DNA from: CALARM01 sp964431735
GTDB taxonomy: Bacteria > Vulcanimicrobiota > SpSt-956 > JAKJGF01
Assembly (NCBI GenBank): GCA_964431735.1
Contig: CAYSLJ010000049.1
Span: forward strand, 1-42,210
DNA: 42,210 bases
Reading direction: 5' to 3'
Of the stretch, positions 30,514-38,410 are shown piece after piece (position 1 is the stretch's first letter; each line of letters begins with the position of its first letter). The position numbers and the translations under genes are program-made. The notes under the pieces are model-generated. The model searched no databases. It was not told where the DNA came from and saw only the letters and a program-made list of their open reading frames with translations.

Positions 30514-31380
30514 ATGTATAAATTGTTATATTTTATGAGTCTGTTGATTTTTGTAGTTTGCCTTTATCCTGTTATGGCACAGGATAATACTTCAGAGCCT
30601 GTTGTAACTCCTGTTGTTACTCCGACAATTATTCCCGATATTACTCCTGCTGTAAGCGTAACTCCTTCTGTCACTCAGACAATTGCTCCGACAAATACTC
30701 CCGATATAATGGTAACTCCTTCTGCCACATCCGGTATAACTGCAACTCCTGCAATCACTCCGACTGCCTCGGATAAGCCAGAGCAGAACAGTATTAATAT
30801 TTATATAGAACAGGCTCATAAATATCTTAAAGAAGGAAAATATAAACTTGCGAAAGATGAATATGAAAAAGTTGTTAACATAAATGATAAAATTCCCTCT
30901 GTATGGTATAATCTGGGCATTATTTTTGAAACGGAAGGAGACCTGACGAGTGCAGGCCAATCTTATAAAAATTATTTAGTTCTTTCTCCCGGTGCAAAAG
31001 ACGCAAAATATATGGCAGCTCATTTATTCGATATGGACGGAGAACTTTTATATCAAAACGGTGATTATATGAGTGCTATGGAGAAATTCAAAGAAGCTGT
31101 GAAAGTTGATCCATCTTATCCCTATGCATATTTCAATCAGGGCCTTACTTATGATAAACTGGAAGAGTATGAACTTGCCACTAAAGCCTATGAACAGGCT
31201 GTAAAATGTTCATCTTCTTACGGCAATGCCCATTTTAATCTGGCACTTCATTATGAATTTGCAGGTAACTATAAGGGAGCCATAAACCATTATCAGGCTT
31301 ATTTAAAGCTTTTTCCGAAAGCGAAAGATGGTAAAGAAGTAAAAGCCTGGATTGAAGAATTAAAAAAGAAGATTCACTGA
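30514..31380 (+). CDS. Secreted TPR-repeat protein
   Basis: The 288-residue protein has a signal peptide (LLYFMSLLIFVVCLYPVMAQ), a Thr/Pro-rich linker (about 25-90), then TPR repeats (YIEQAHKYLKEGKYKLAKDE; VWYNLGIIFETEGDLTSAGQ; YAYFNQGLTYDKLEEYELAT; NAHFNLALHYEFAGNYKGAI). It should be exported and bind other proteins. AAGGGAG precedes the start. Confidence 0.82.
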   Translation: MYKLLYFMSLLIFVVCLYPVMAQDNTSEPVVTPVVTPTIIPDITPAVSVTPSVTQTIAPTNTPDIMVTPSATSGITATPAITPTASDKPEQNSINIYIEQAHKYLKEGKYKLAKDEYEKVVNINDKIPSVWYNLGIIFETEGDLTSAGQSYKNYLVLSPGAKDAKYMAAHLFDMDGELLYQNGDYMSAMEKFKEAVKVDPSYPYAYFNQGLTYDKLEEYELATKAYEQAVKCSSSYGNAHFNLALHYEFAGNYKGAINHYQAYLKLFPKAKDGKEVKAWIEELKKKIH

Positions 31381-31476
31381 CCTGAGCATAAGCATTTAAT
31401 AAATGTCTTCCTCCCGTCACGGGTTACGCGTTATGCGTCACGAAAGCTTATATGTATTATTTATGCTCACATCAGT
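31376..31476. repeat. Short inverted-repeat element enclosing heptads
   Basis: ACTGACCTGAGCATAA (31376-31391) and TTATGCTCACATCAGT (31461-31476) are inverted copies with 14 of 16 matches. Between them lies a CGTCACG...GCGTCACG heptad stretch. The left end recurs at 36915-36933. Confidence 0.5.
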
Positions 31477-31516
31477 AAATCAGTGACCGGTGTTCAGTGA
31501 CACATTACTGTTTATT

Positions 31517-31544
31517 ACTCACGACTCACGACTCACTATTCACT
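31517..31544. repeat. Heptad array of ACTCACG type
   Basis: Four ACTCACG-like units run into the 3' end of the Crp/Fnr gene, the inverse of GTGAGTC. Confidence 0.6.
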
Positions 31545-32198
31545 ATAAATCCCCCTGACCGCTTTAAGATCCTTGATAACAATTTTCCCTTTCTGCATAT
31601 AGAGTATATGTTTTTTCTCCATTTCATTAAGGGATCTTGTAACATTTTCTCTGTTTGACCCGACTATATTTGCCAGTTCCTGATGAGTTATTTCAAGGAT
31701 TTCTTCTTTACCTTCCTGACTCATTTCCACCAGTTTTTTTGCAGTTCTCTGGTATATATCCATAAATTTCAGATCGGCTATTCTTTCGCTGAGTTTTCTT
31801 ACAAGTTTTACATATTGCTTGAGCAGAAAAAGAGTTATTTCAGGATTTTCTTTCAGGATTTCCTGAAAGGCATCCCTGGGGAGTATAAGGAGTCTGCTTT
31901 TTTTCAGTGTTATAACGGTGGCGGAATGGGGTTCATCATCGAGTAAAGACATTTCTCCTATATATTCATATGGTTTTAATATGGCAAGATTTACCTCTCT
32001 GCCCTGAGGGCTTAAAAGAATGACTTTAAGTTCTCCCGAAATTACTATCCCAAGAAATCCGCTTTTTTCTCCTTTTTGTAATATAAGTGTATCTTCGTGA
32101 TAGTTTTTTTCACAGGTCTTCTGTGCCAGAGACAAAAGATATTTCTCTTTGAGATTGGCAAAAAGAGGTATTGTTTTAAGTAATTCTGTTGTATTCAT
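31536..32198 (-). CDS. Crp/Fnr-family transcription regulator
   Basis: The 220-residue protein has a cyclic-nucleotide-type beta barrel (LQKGEKSGFLGIVISGELKV, then YEYIGEMSLLDDEPHSATV), a long dimer helix, and a Crp winged helix (TREE-like ITHQELANIVGSNRENVTRS). No cysteines typical of FNR iron-sulphur clusters lie at the N-terminus. Ligand unknown. Confidence 0.9.
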   Translation of the reverse strand: MNTTELLKTIPLFANLKEKYLLSLAQKTCEKNYHEDTLILQKGEKSGFLGIVISGELKVILLSPQGREVNLAILKPYEYIGEMSLLDDEPHSATVITLKKSRLLILPRDAFQEILKENPEITLFLLKQYVKLVRKLSERIADLKFMDIYQRTAKKLVEMSQEGKEEILEITHQELANIVGSNRENVTRSLNEMEKKHILYMQKGKIVIKDLKAVRGIYSE

Positions 32199-32298
32199 AG
32201 TTTTGCAGATTACTCCAGAGATTTAATGATTTTATTGTTTCCGGGCTTATTATATCATATTTATAGCGTATTTAATAACTTATTAAGATTTAAATAAT

Positions 32299-32350
32299 TC
32301 GTGATGCGTGATGGGTTATTTCCCTTCGCATCACGCATTACGCATCACGA
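32299..32350. repeat. Palindromic heptad pair
   Basis: CGTGATGCGTGATG is followed after about 17 bp by inverted CATCACGCATTACGCATCACG, so the heptads here form a hairpin. Confidence 0.65.
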
Positions 32351-32476
32351 TATCATTCTTCACTGCTCGCTATTTATAGTTTTCCGGACACTCTTTTACC
32401 GTTGCCGTAATGAGGATTCCTGACATGGTATTCCTGTATACTAATTATTTGAATTGTCGTAATTTTACTGTTATTT

Positions 32477-32596
32477 TCTATTGTTTTTTTTTTTTCTATA
32501 TATAATATATATTGTATACACTGTTTTATACCTTTAATCCCTATGATTTTAAAAAAAATAAGATAGTATATTAATAAAACACAGGAGGTGATATAA
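32477..32596 (+). repeat. Upstream block of duplicated cassette, copy 1
   Basis: From TCTATTG at 32477, poly-T, ATATATA and TTGTATACACTG sequence matches 37381 onward almost base for base up to the lipoprotein start, except for a ~100-bp insertion in copy 2. Confidence 0.8.
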
Positions 32597-33142
32597 ATCA
32601 GATACGCTTCAATATTATATGCAATGTCTTTGCTTCTGCTCTTATCATTAATGATTTCCTGCGGAAGTAACAGCACGGTTTCTCTTTCTGTTACTCCCAT
32701 ACCCGGTAGCCCTACAAGCACTCCTACCGGCAATCCTTCAGTTATAACAGCCACGCCGACAATGACTGCGACTCCCACACAGAGTACCCCGACACAGACT
32801 CCGTCCGCTCCCACTCCTGTTCCGACTCCTGTAATAAATTCTATAAGAGACAATAACGGCACAGGAGATAATAAGGATCCTGAAAATGGTAATTCAGATG
32901 TGAATTTTTCTGTTTTCGGTTACCATTTAAGCGGAACAGGTGTAAATATAACTTTTACAGACGTACTTTCCGGGAAAGCATATACTGCCACAGTGAACTC
33001 TTTAAACTATGGAGAGATTAAAGGAACGATTAATATTCCCGGGGGCAGATATTTGATAGAAGTAAGAGTGGGAGGTAAGACTTCTGCCGATGTGCTTTAT
33101 TTTTATAAAGGTGCCGGTAATTATATGATAACTGTAGAATAG
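32597..33142 (+). CDS. Lipoprotein with Pro/Thr linker and TIG-like domain, copy 1
   Basis: The best start is an ATC at 32597: AGGAGG lies 8 nt upstream, a stop codon directly precedes it, and it gives a proper lipoprotein signal (MRYASILYAMSLLLLLSLMI, then SC). The ATG at 32624 has no ribosome site and loses the basic start. A Pro/Thr-rich linker (about 35-75) and an immunoglobulin-like TIG-type domain (VINSIRDNNGTGDN to YLIEVRVGGKTSADVLYFY) follow. It lies just ahead of DGR target 1, and the pair is duplicated. Confidence 0.72.
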   Translation: MRYASILYAMSLLLLLSLMISCGSNSTVSLSVTPIPGSPTSTPTGNPSVITATPTMTATPTQSTPTQTPSAPTPVPTPVINSIRDNNGTGDNKDPENGNSDVNFSVFGYHLSGTGVNITFTDVLSGKAYTATVNSLNYGEIKGTINIPGGRYLIEVRVGGKTSADVLYFYKGAGNYMITVE

Positions 33143-33163
33143 TGATTAATGAAAGGATTTTCT

Positions 33164-34834
33164 ATGAAACTGAAATATTTGATTATAATTGTTGTTTTTA
33201 TAATATGTGCTATATGTATTGGCTGTGGTGGAGGTGGAAATACAGCAGTTCCGTCAGTAAATGGTTCTGTAACTCCTTCTTCAGATTCCGGCGGAAATTT
33301 TTCCATAACTGTGCATATACCGGGGCCGGAGAATATGGAAGCGAAAGTAATTCCCTGGCAGAAAAAGACCCTTAAGGTTACGGTAAAGCATGAGTCGGTC
33401 CTTACTGTAATTCCGCCTGTTACAGTAGATATATCGGGCACCGGCACTTATACTGCCACAGTGGCTGATGTGCCAGTAGGTTTAAATGAAGCCGCAATAG
33501 AAATACTGGATGTAAATGACAGGCTTCTTGCCATGAGAAAACAGGGGTTTCAGATGGTTCCCGGCGGAGATGTAAATGCCGGCACAGTTATAATGGGAGT
33601 GAGTCTTGACCCGGCCGGAAGTCTTCACTGTGATCCGAATTATATAGAGATAAAGAAGGGTGAAATTCTTTATGTGGAGAATCAGGATACAGGTACAGAC
33701 TATACTGTGACAATAGGTGCAGAATCTCACAGTGTGTCTGCTGCAACAGCGAGTGTTCCCCCCGTGACTGCTGCCACGTTTCCTGCCGAGGCTTTCAGCA
33801 CTTTTAGCGGTACTGTCGGAACATATTCTGTTACTGCAGGAGGATCTATTGTGGGGAATGTAGTGGTTTATGATACTATTTCTATATCCGGCTTTACTCC
33901 CGGCTCTGGAGATGAGGGAGATGCTGTGACTATAAGTGGTTCTTTCTATTCAACCCCTGCCAGTACAACAGTAACATTTAATGGTGTATCCACACCGGTT
34001 CTTGCCGGTTCAGATGGGACTCATCTGCTGGTAAAGGTGCCTTCCGGCGCTGCTACGGGAAAGATAAGTGTGACGACGACTGGTGGGACTGTGACATCTG
34101 ATAAGTATTTTTATCCAATGGAATTGCGTAATGATGATACTTGTACCCTGTCTCAGTTTAATCCTCCGACTATAAATTTCAGTCATGATTTTTATGTAGG
34201 AAGATATGAGATAACGAATGCCCAGTATAGATTATGGCCTGATGCGGCAAGTCATCATGGTAATACGACAGAATTAAATAACAGTACCTATGATAATTAT
34301 CCTGTCCGTTTTGTAAACTGGATGGATGTGTGTCATTACTGTAACTGGCTGAGCAGTCAGGAGGGTTTGACTCCCTGTTATACTATTGGAAATGTAAGTG
34401 ATCATAATACCTATACAGTTGATCTTGCTGCAAATGGTTACAGACTGCCTACAGAGGCAGAGTGGGAATATGCGTGCCGGGGAGGTACGACGACCAATTA
34501 TTACTGGGGAGATGGAATGGATCCTTTAAAATGCTGGTTTTATTATAATTATCCGCCTTCTCCTACAATGCCTCACTCTGTAGGATATGGCGGCGGTCAT
34601 CCCTGGGGATTATATGATATGAGCGGAAATGTATGGGAATGGTGTCATAATGTACCGGAGGGTACGCCTTCCGGTGGTAATGATCCTGTTGGTCTCGGTG
34701 CGGGCTCTTACCGTGTCGTGCGCGGCGGCTGCTGGTACGGTGATGCCAATCTCTGCCGGTCTGCTTACCGTGGCGGCCACGACCCATCCCTCGGCTTCAG
34801 CGGCGTCGGTTTTCGTCCTGTTAGGACAAAATAG
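33164..34834 (+). CDS. DGR target 1: lipoprotein with TIG and FGE/C-type-lectin domain
   Basis: From MKLKYLIIIV the 556-residue protein has a lipobox (CIGC, Cys21), a beta-rich region, a TIG domain (about 236-318, SISGFTPGSGDEGDAVTISG) and a formylglycine-generating-enzyme/C-type-lectin domain (about 343-556: FYVGRYEITNAQYRLWP, NGYRLPTEAEWEYACRGG, GLYDMSGNVWEW). Near the C-terminus lies the variable region (516-548) in the usual VVRGG...CRSAYR...GFRPVR frame. The lectin fold displays the varied residues as a ligand pocket at the cell surface. AAAGGA precedes this ATG. Confidence 0.88.
   Translation: MKLKYLIIIVVFIICAICIGCGGGGNTAVPSVNGSVTPSSDSGGNFSITVHIPGPENMEAKVIPWQKKTLKVTVKHESVLTVIPPVTVDISGTGTYTATVADVPVGLNEAAIEILDVNDRLLAMRKQGFQMVPGGDVNAGTVIMGVSLDPAGSLHCDPNYIEIKKGEILYVENQDTGTDYTVTIGAESHSVSAATASVPPVTAATFPAEAFSTFSGTVGTYSVTAGGSIVGNVVVYDTISISGFTPGSGDEGDAVTISGSFYSTPASTTVTFNGVSTPVLAGSDGTHLLVKVPSGAATGKISVTTTGGTVTSDKYFYPMELRNDDTCTLSQFNPPTINFSHDFYVGRYEITNAQYRLWPDAASHHGNTTELNNSTYDNYPVRFVNWMDVCHYCNWLSSQEGLTPCYTIGNVSDHNTYTVDLAANGYRLPTEAEWEYACRGGTTTNYYWGDGMDPLKCWFYYNYPPSPTMPHSVGYGGGHPWGLYDMSGNVWEWCHNVPEGTPSGGNDPVGLGAGSYRVVRGGCWYGDANLCRSAYRGGHDPSLGFSGVGFRPVRTK
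34709..34807 (+). other. Variable region VR1 of DGR target 1
   Basis: This 99-nt stretch aligns without gaps to VR2 (40031-40129). Of 33 codons, 15 differ in amino acid, and all of these are NNY codons differing at positions 1 and/or 2, as expected when AAY codons of a template are rewritten. The stretch is followed by GGTTTTCGTCCTGT, conserved in both and the likely start of the mutagenic homing signal. Confidence 0.85.
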
Positions 34835-34860
34835 TCTGAACGGGGATTGGGGGGGATGCA

Positions 34861-34932
34861 GGATTAACAGGATGGGGAATAAGTTTATCGGCGGGATTAT
34901 ATAATCTTACTGATAACACATCCTGGTAATCC
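34861..34932. repeat. Inverted repeat downstream of VR1
   Basis: GGATTAACAGGATG (34861-34874) and CATCCTGGTAATCC (34919-34932) pair at 13 of 14 positions. It lies about 50 nt past VR1 and between convergent genes. It may be a terminator-like dyad or an intergenic repeat. Confidence 0.5.
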
Positions 34933-34943
34933 TTTATATCCTC

Positions 34944-35831
34944 TTAATCCCTGTCTTTTTTCATCAATTCTTTAATTTCTTCTATCATGAGGCCTGTATA
35001 TTTTACGATTAAATTAATATCTACTTTATCTTCCATCATTTTCCTGGCTGTTTCCATTTTCCCTTCCATTTTCCCTTCCATTTTCCCTTCCATTTTCCCT
35101 TCCATTTTCCCTTCTATTTTCCCTTCTTCTTTGAATTCTTTATATAAAGCCTGCATAACCCTTGTCATACGTAACACCTCCAGCATTTTCCTTACATATT
35201 CTTCATCAATAAATTTGTCAGATATACCAACCAGGCAGCCTATTAAAAAGATCTGTTCATTTTTATCTTCCACCTTCTGAGCTAATTCTATAGCTTCTAT
35301 AGCTCTTTGAGATTTATCTATAGAATTTTTCATAAGAGGAAGAAAAATGAGATTTAATTTGTCATGTGTAGTTAATTTAAGACCTGTATTAATCTTTTCT
35401 TTCAGTTCATTATATGTTTTATCTCCGTCGTAGTTACCCATAAAAACTGGTTCTACAATATATTTGATAGAACCATGATCGAGATATACAGGAGCACTGT
35501 TTATACCTGCTCCATAGATAACAGCAGTCCTGACAGGTTTTCTTTTCTGTTCGTAAAGAAGTGTATCATAGAGTTTAAATCTTAACAGGTCATCTTCTTT
35601 TACTGTTGTTTGAAATTCAAGGTGCATATAGGAATCATCGGAAAGGTAAAAGACAAAATCCATACGTCTTTCATCTATCTGTATCTGAGGCAGTTCTGCC
35701 GGTTCTGCACAAACTATAGGAGCAGTTTTAAGACCGTAAAACTCCAGTGTCTGGTCTTTAAATAACCCTGTGAGTGATTTAAACACTATATCATAATTGG
35801 CATGGGCAATTTTTACATCATCGGATTTCAT
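34944..35831 (-). CDS. Rpn/PD-(D/E)XK nuclease-family transposase-like protein
   Basis: The 295-residue protein resembles the recombination-promoting nuclease group: FKSLTGLFKDQTLEF near the start, RRMDFVFYLSDD (Asp) and HLEFQTT (E-x-Q) forming the PD-(D/E)XK core, then a helical C-terminal part. A tandem array of KMEG residues (about 240-260) reflects a 12-bp DNA repeat (35057-35124). Such genes move or multiply in bacterial genomes, but no terminal repeats are seen here. Confidence 0.75.
   Translation of the reverse strand: MKSDDVKIAHANYDIVFKSLTGLFKDQTLEFYGLKTAPIVCAEPAELPQIQIDERRMDFVFYLSDDSYMHLEFQTTVKEDDLLRFKLYDTLLYEQKRKPVRTAVIYGAGINSAPVYLDHGSIKYIVEPVFMGNYDGDKTYNELKEKINTGLKLTTHDKLNLIFLPLMKNSIDKSQRAIEAIELAQKVEDKNEQIFLIGCLVGISDKFIDEEYVRKMLEVLRMTRVMQALYKEFKEEGKIEGKMEGKMEGKMEGKMEGKMETARKMMEDKVDINLIVKYTGLMIEEIKELMKKDRD
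35057..35124. repeat. 12-bp tandem repeat within the Rpn-like gene
   Basis: TTTTCCCTTCCA repeats about five and a half times in frame, coding KMEG-EGKM units. Length changes would keep the frame. Confidence 0.8.
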
Positions 35832-35946
35832 TAAAATCTCTCTCCTCTGAAAGATTAATTGTCTGAATTACGGACTAATCTGATTAAGCGGATTACACTG
35901 ATTTCTGGAGAATCCGTGTAATCTTTTAATCCGTTTAATCCGTGAT
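35832..35946. repeat. Inverted intergenic repeat (GATTACAC...GTGTAATC)
   Basis: GGATTACACTGATT and AATCCGTGTAATC, plus TTAATCCG units, form a dyad between the two nuclease genes. It may act as a terminator-like spacer. Confidence 0.45.
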
Positions 35947-36807
35947 TCAGACATCTTCAAGTGTATCAAGTAATTCCTGAAGTTTCTTTCTCCCCAGTTT
36001 TTTCAGAAGTATTTTAGTTACTTTATCTTCTCCGAGTTTATTAATAATTTTATCTTCTCCTACTTTCTGGATAATTTCATCTACCCATTTAGTGAAAAAG
36101 ATACTTCCGAGAGGTTCTTCAAAGAATAATTCCTTCAGTCCTTCCTCGTCACACCCTGCTTCAAGAGGGTTTAATAATTTCATAAATAACACCTCCCTGT
36201 AAAATTTACTGTGGAGATACATTATTTCTTTTTTATATGTTTCTGTTTCCCCCGGATTATCTATAGAAATTTCTATAAGACTTTTTATATTTTCCCTGTT
36301 TTTACTGAAAATATGAAAAGGATAAAATTCTTTTTTAAAAGGTAAATCAGTGAGATTCATTTCATAATAATTAAACCCTGAAATTATCCCTTTAAAAAAT
36401 CCTCTGTCTATTTCTTCAGTATTTACATTGCACTCCAGAAGACTGTCTCTGTATTTATCAGTAAAATGACTGGCCACAGACCATAGAGCAATTTTATTTC
36501 TCCTGTCAATTTTTTTCAATATGCCGTAGAGTCTGCCGTAGACCTCTAATTGATAAAGGTCATGCCAGTCAAAGTTGTCTGTTCTGGATTTAAATTCTAT
36601 AATATTAAAATCACTGAAATAACTGTAAGGAATATCCAGAGCATTATAGGTAATATCCTTTTTCTTAATAACAATAAAATCAATTTTAAGCGGCATTTTG
36701 CCCACTTCCTGTTCTCTTTCAACAAGGAAGTCGAGTTTAGTGCAGACTTTTTCCATTACCCGGGCAAAATAACTGTGCCACTGAATATTCTTTTCTCTGT
36801 GTTCCAT
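35947..36807 (-). CDS. PD-(D/E)XK nuclease-like protein
   Basis: The 286-residue protein has LKIDFIVIKKKD (Asp near 43) and, some 30 residues on, FNIIEFKSRTDNF with E-F-K (E72, K74), the core of a PD-(D/E)XK fold. The C-terminus is helical with repeated LGEDK units (KVGEDKIINKLGEDKVTKIL). It is a neighbour of the Rpn-like gene and may be a related selfish or defence nuclease. Function unknown. Confidence 0.65.
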   Translation of the reverse strand: MEHREKNIQWHSYFARVMEKVCTKLDFLVEREQEVGKMPLKIDFIVIKKKDITYNALDIPYSYFSDFNIIEFKSRTDNFDWHDLYQLEVYGRLYGILKKIDRRNKIALWSVASHFTDKYRDSLLECNVNTEEIDRGFFKGIISGFNYYEMNLTDLPFKKEFYPFHIFSKNRENIKSLIEISIDNPGETETYKKEIMYLHSKFYREVLFMKLLNPLEAGCDEEGLKELFFEEPLGSIFFTKWVDEIIQKVGEDKIINKLGEDKVTKILLKKLGRKKLQELLDTLEDV

Positions 36808-36870
36808 AAGCTTATTATATCATATTTAAACGATTTTTGGAATTAGAGTAATAGTAAAGGGGAGGTGTAA

Positions 36871-36896
36871 AATAAAAGCTGAAACCAGCTTTTATT
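36871..36896. terminator. Perfect 11-bp hairpin with T-rich flank
   Basis: AATAAAAGCTG pairs with CAGCTTTTATT around AAAC, followed by TTATATT. No plus-strand gene precedes it, but GGGGAGG lies just upstream, so it may be the remnant of a lost gene. Confidence 0.5.
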
Positions 36897-36947
36897 TTAT
36901 ATTACCATTAATTTACTGACCTGAGCATAAGCAATTAATATTTTAAT

Positions 36948-37064
36948 ATGTTACTATACTTTTGCAGAATTTTGAAAAACCGTTGTCCCGTAAGGGCATC
37001 CCTGGCGGATGCCCTGCAAGGTAGAATAAGGCTTTGTTAAAAAAGTGCAAAAGTATAGTATGTT
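36948..37064. mobile_element. MITE-like element, 107 bp, with target-site duplication
   Basis: ACTATACTTTTGCA (36953-36966) and its exact complement (37046-37059) are 14-bp terminal inverted repeats. ATGTT flanks both ends (36948-36952 and 37060-37064), a 5-bp target duplication. The interior has a GGGCATCC/GGATGCCC hairpin and no gene. It would need a transposase in trans. Confidence 0.82.
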
Positions 37065-37111
37065 ATAAACCAGATTAGATAAGGTTTTCTGACTTTTCAC
37101 TTCTCACTTCA

Positions 37112-37390
37112 GTAAGTTATTCCGGCGATACTGAAGAAATTTTACATGTTTATGATACGGTAAAATCCCGGAAAGCTCATATAATAATATATGCTTCAGG
37201 CGGACTTCTTCTGGAAAAAGCCATAAAGGATAATATAAAATACGTGAAAATACCGTCCGGTTATCAGCCGAGATGCGCTCTGGCTTTTCTCTTTTTACCA
37301 CTCTTATATACCTTATACCATCTATCTCTCATACCTGATCCGGGAAAAGATATAGAGAAATCTATTGATTTGTTATCATATCTATTGTTT
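37112..37390 (+). pseudogene. Internal remnant of a bifunctional phosphoglucose/phosphomannose isomerase gene
   Basis: One plus-strand frame reads VSYSGDTEEILHVYDTVKSR, then IIIYASGGLLLEKAIKDNIK, then YVKIPSGYQPRCALAFLFLP. These are the SYSGDTEE and PSGYQPR motifs of SIS-domain isomerases. There is no start or N-terminal half, and the frame is cut at the poly-T tract where the duplicated cassette begins (37381). I infer that the cassette insertion cut the gene. Confidence 0.72.
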
Positions 37391-37603
37391 TTTTTTTTTT
37401 TCTATATATAATATATATTGTATACACTGTTTTATACCTGTAATCCCTATGATTTTTTTTTTTAATAAGATAGTATATTATAGTGTAGTTCACAACAAAT
37501 TACAGATAATCCTCGCGTCACGCGTAACGCGTCACGCGTCACGAAGCACTTAATTTCTAATAAGTTATGAAAGTAACTATAATAAAACAGGGAGGTGATA
37601 TAA
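37381..37603 (+). repeat. Upstream block of duplicated cassette, copy 2, with a ~100-bp insertion
   Basis: It matches 32477-32596, but about 37480-37580 is extra. The extra piece begins ATAGT...TTCA, ends TGAA...ACTAT (imperfect inverted ends) and contains CACGCGT heptads. Copy 1 is the empty site. Confidence 0.75.
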
Positions 37604-38191
37604 ATTAGATACGCTTCAATATTATATGCAATGTCTTTACTTCTGCTCTTATCCTTAATGATTTCCTGCGGAAGTAACAGCACAGTTTCTCTTTCTGTTA
37701 CTCCCATACCAGGTAGCCCTACAAACACTCCTACCGGCAATCCTTCAGCTATAACAGCCACGCCGACAATGACTGCGACTGCGACTCCCACACAGACGAT
37801 GCCGGCACAGACTCCGTCTGCCAATCCTTCTGAAACAGCCATACCGGCTTCCACATCGACTGCCACTCCTGTTCCGACTCCTGTAATAAATTCTATAAGA
37901 GACAATAACGGCACAGGAGATAATAAGGATCCTGAAAACGGCTCTTCAGATGTGTCTTTTTCTGTTTTCGGTTCCCATCTAAGCGGAACAGGTGTAAATG
38001 TAACTTTTACAGACGTGGATCATCCCGGGACAGTATTTACCGGCACAGTGAACTCTTTTACCGACGGAGAACTTGAAGGAACAATTACTATTCCCGGCGG
38101 CAAATATTTGATAGAGGTAACTGTGGGAGGGAAGACTTCTACTGATGTGCTTTATTTTTATAAAGGTACAGGCACTTATGGGAATGAGTGA
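37604..38191 (+). CDS. Lipoprotein with Pro/Thr linker and TIG-like domain, copy 2
   Basis: This is a close paralogue of 32597-33142. The start is an ATT at 37604, 8 nt after GGGAGG and directly after a stop codon, matching the ATC of copy 1; the ATG at 37631 is the alternative. The signal ends LMISC. The Pro/Thr linker is longer than in copy 1. The stop codon lies inside a heptad array. Confidence 0.72.
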   Translation: MRYASILYAMSLLLLLSLMISCGSNSTVSLSVTPIPGSPTNTPTGNPSAITATPTMTATATPTQTMPAQTPSANPSETAIPASTSTATPVPTPVINSIRDNNGTGDNKDPENGSSDVSFSVFGSHLSGTGVNVTFTDVDHPGTVFTGTVNSFTDGELEGTITIPGGKYLIEVTVGGKTSTDVLYFYKGTGTYGNE

Positions 38192-38257
38192 GAAGTGAGA
38201 AGTGAGTAGTGAGAAGTGAGTAGTGAGTAGTGAGTAGTGAGTGGTGAGTAGTGAGTC
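38188..38257. repeat. Ten tandem GTGAGNN heptads
   Basis: Ten 7-bp units (GTGAGAA, GTGAGTA, GTGAGTG and GTGAGTC) start at the lipoprotein stop codon. Confidence 0.85.
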
Positions 38258-38297
38258 GCAGGGGCGAACCACTGGTTCGCCCATTACCCGGTGAAAA

Positions 38298-38385
38298 TAC
38301 GCATCACGCATCACGCGTCACGCATCACGCATCACGCGTCACGCATCACGCATCACGCATCACGCGTCACGCGTCACGCGTCACG
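38298..38385. repeat. About twelve tandem CACGCRT heptads
   Basis: CACGCAT and CACGCGT units alternate in a higher-order pattern and end 26 bp before the start of DGR target 2. Confidence 0.85.
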
Positions 38386-38410
38386 ATTCTAAAAAGAAAG
38401 GAGACAATCA

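Noticed and set aside
30592..30960. Arg/Ser/Tyr-rich frame opposite the TPR gene
   Set aside because: Its composition mirrors the Thr/Pro repeats on the other strand; no ribosome site.
34944..36807. Insertion sequence made of the two nuclease genes
   Set aside because: I found no terminal inverted repeats or target duplications around either gene.
38188..38385. Possible CRISPR array
   Set aside because: Units are 7 bp in direct tandem without spacers, and no cas genes are present.
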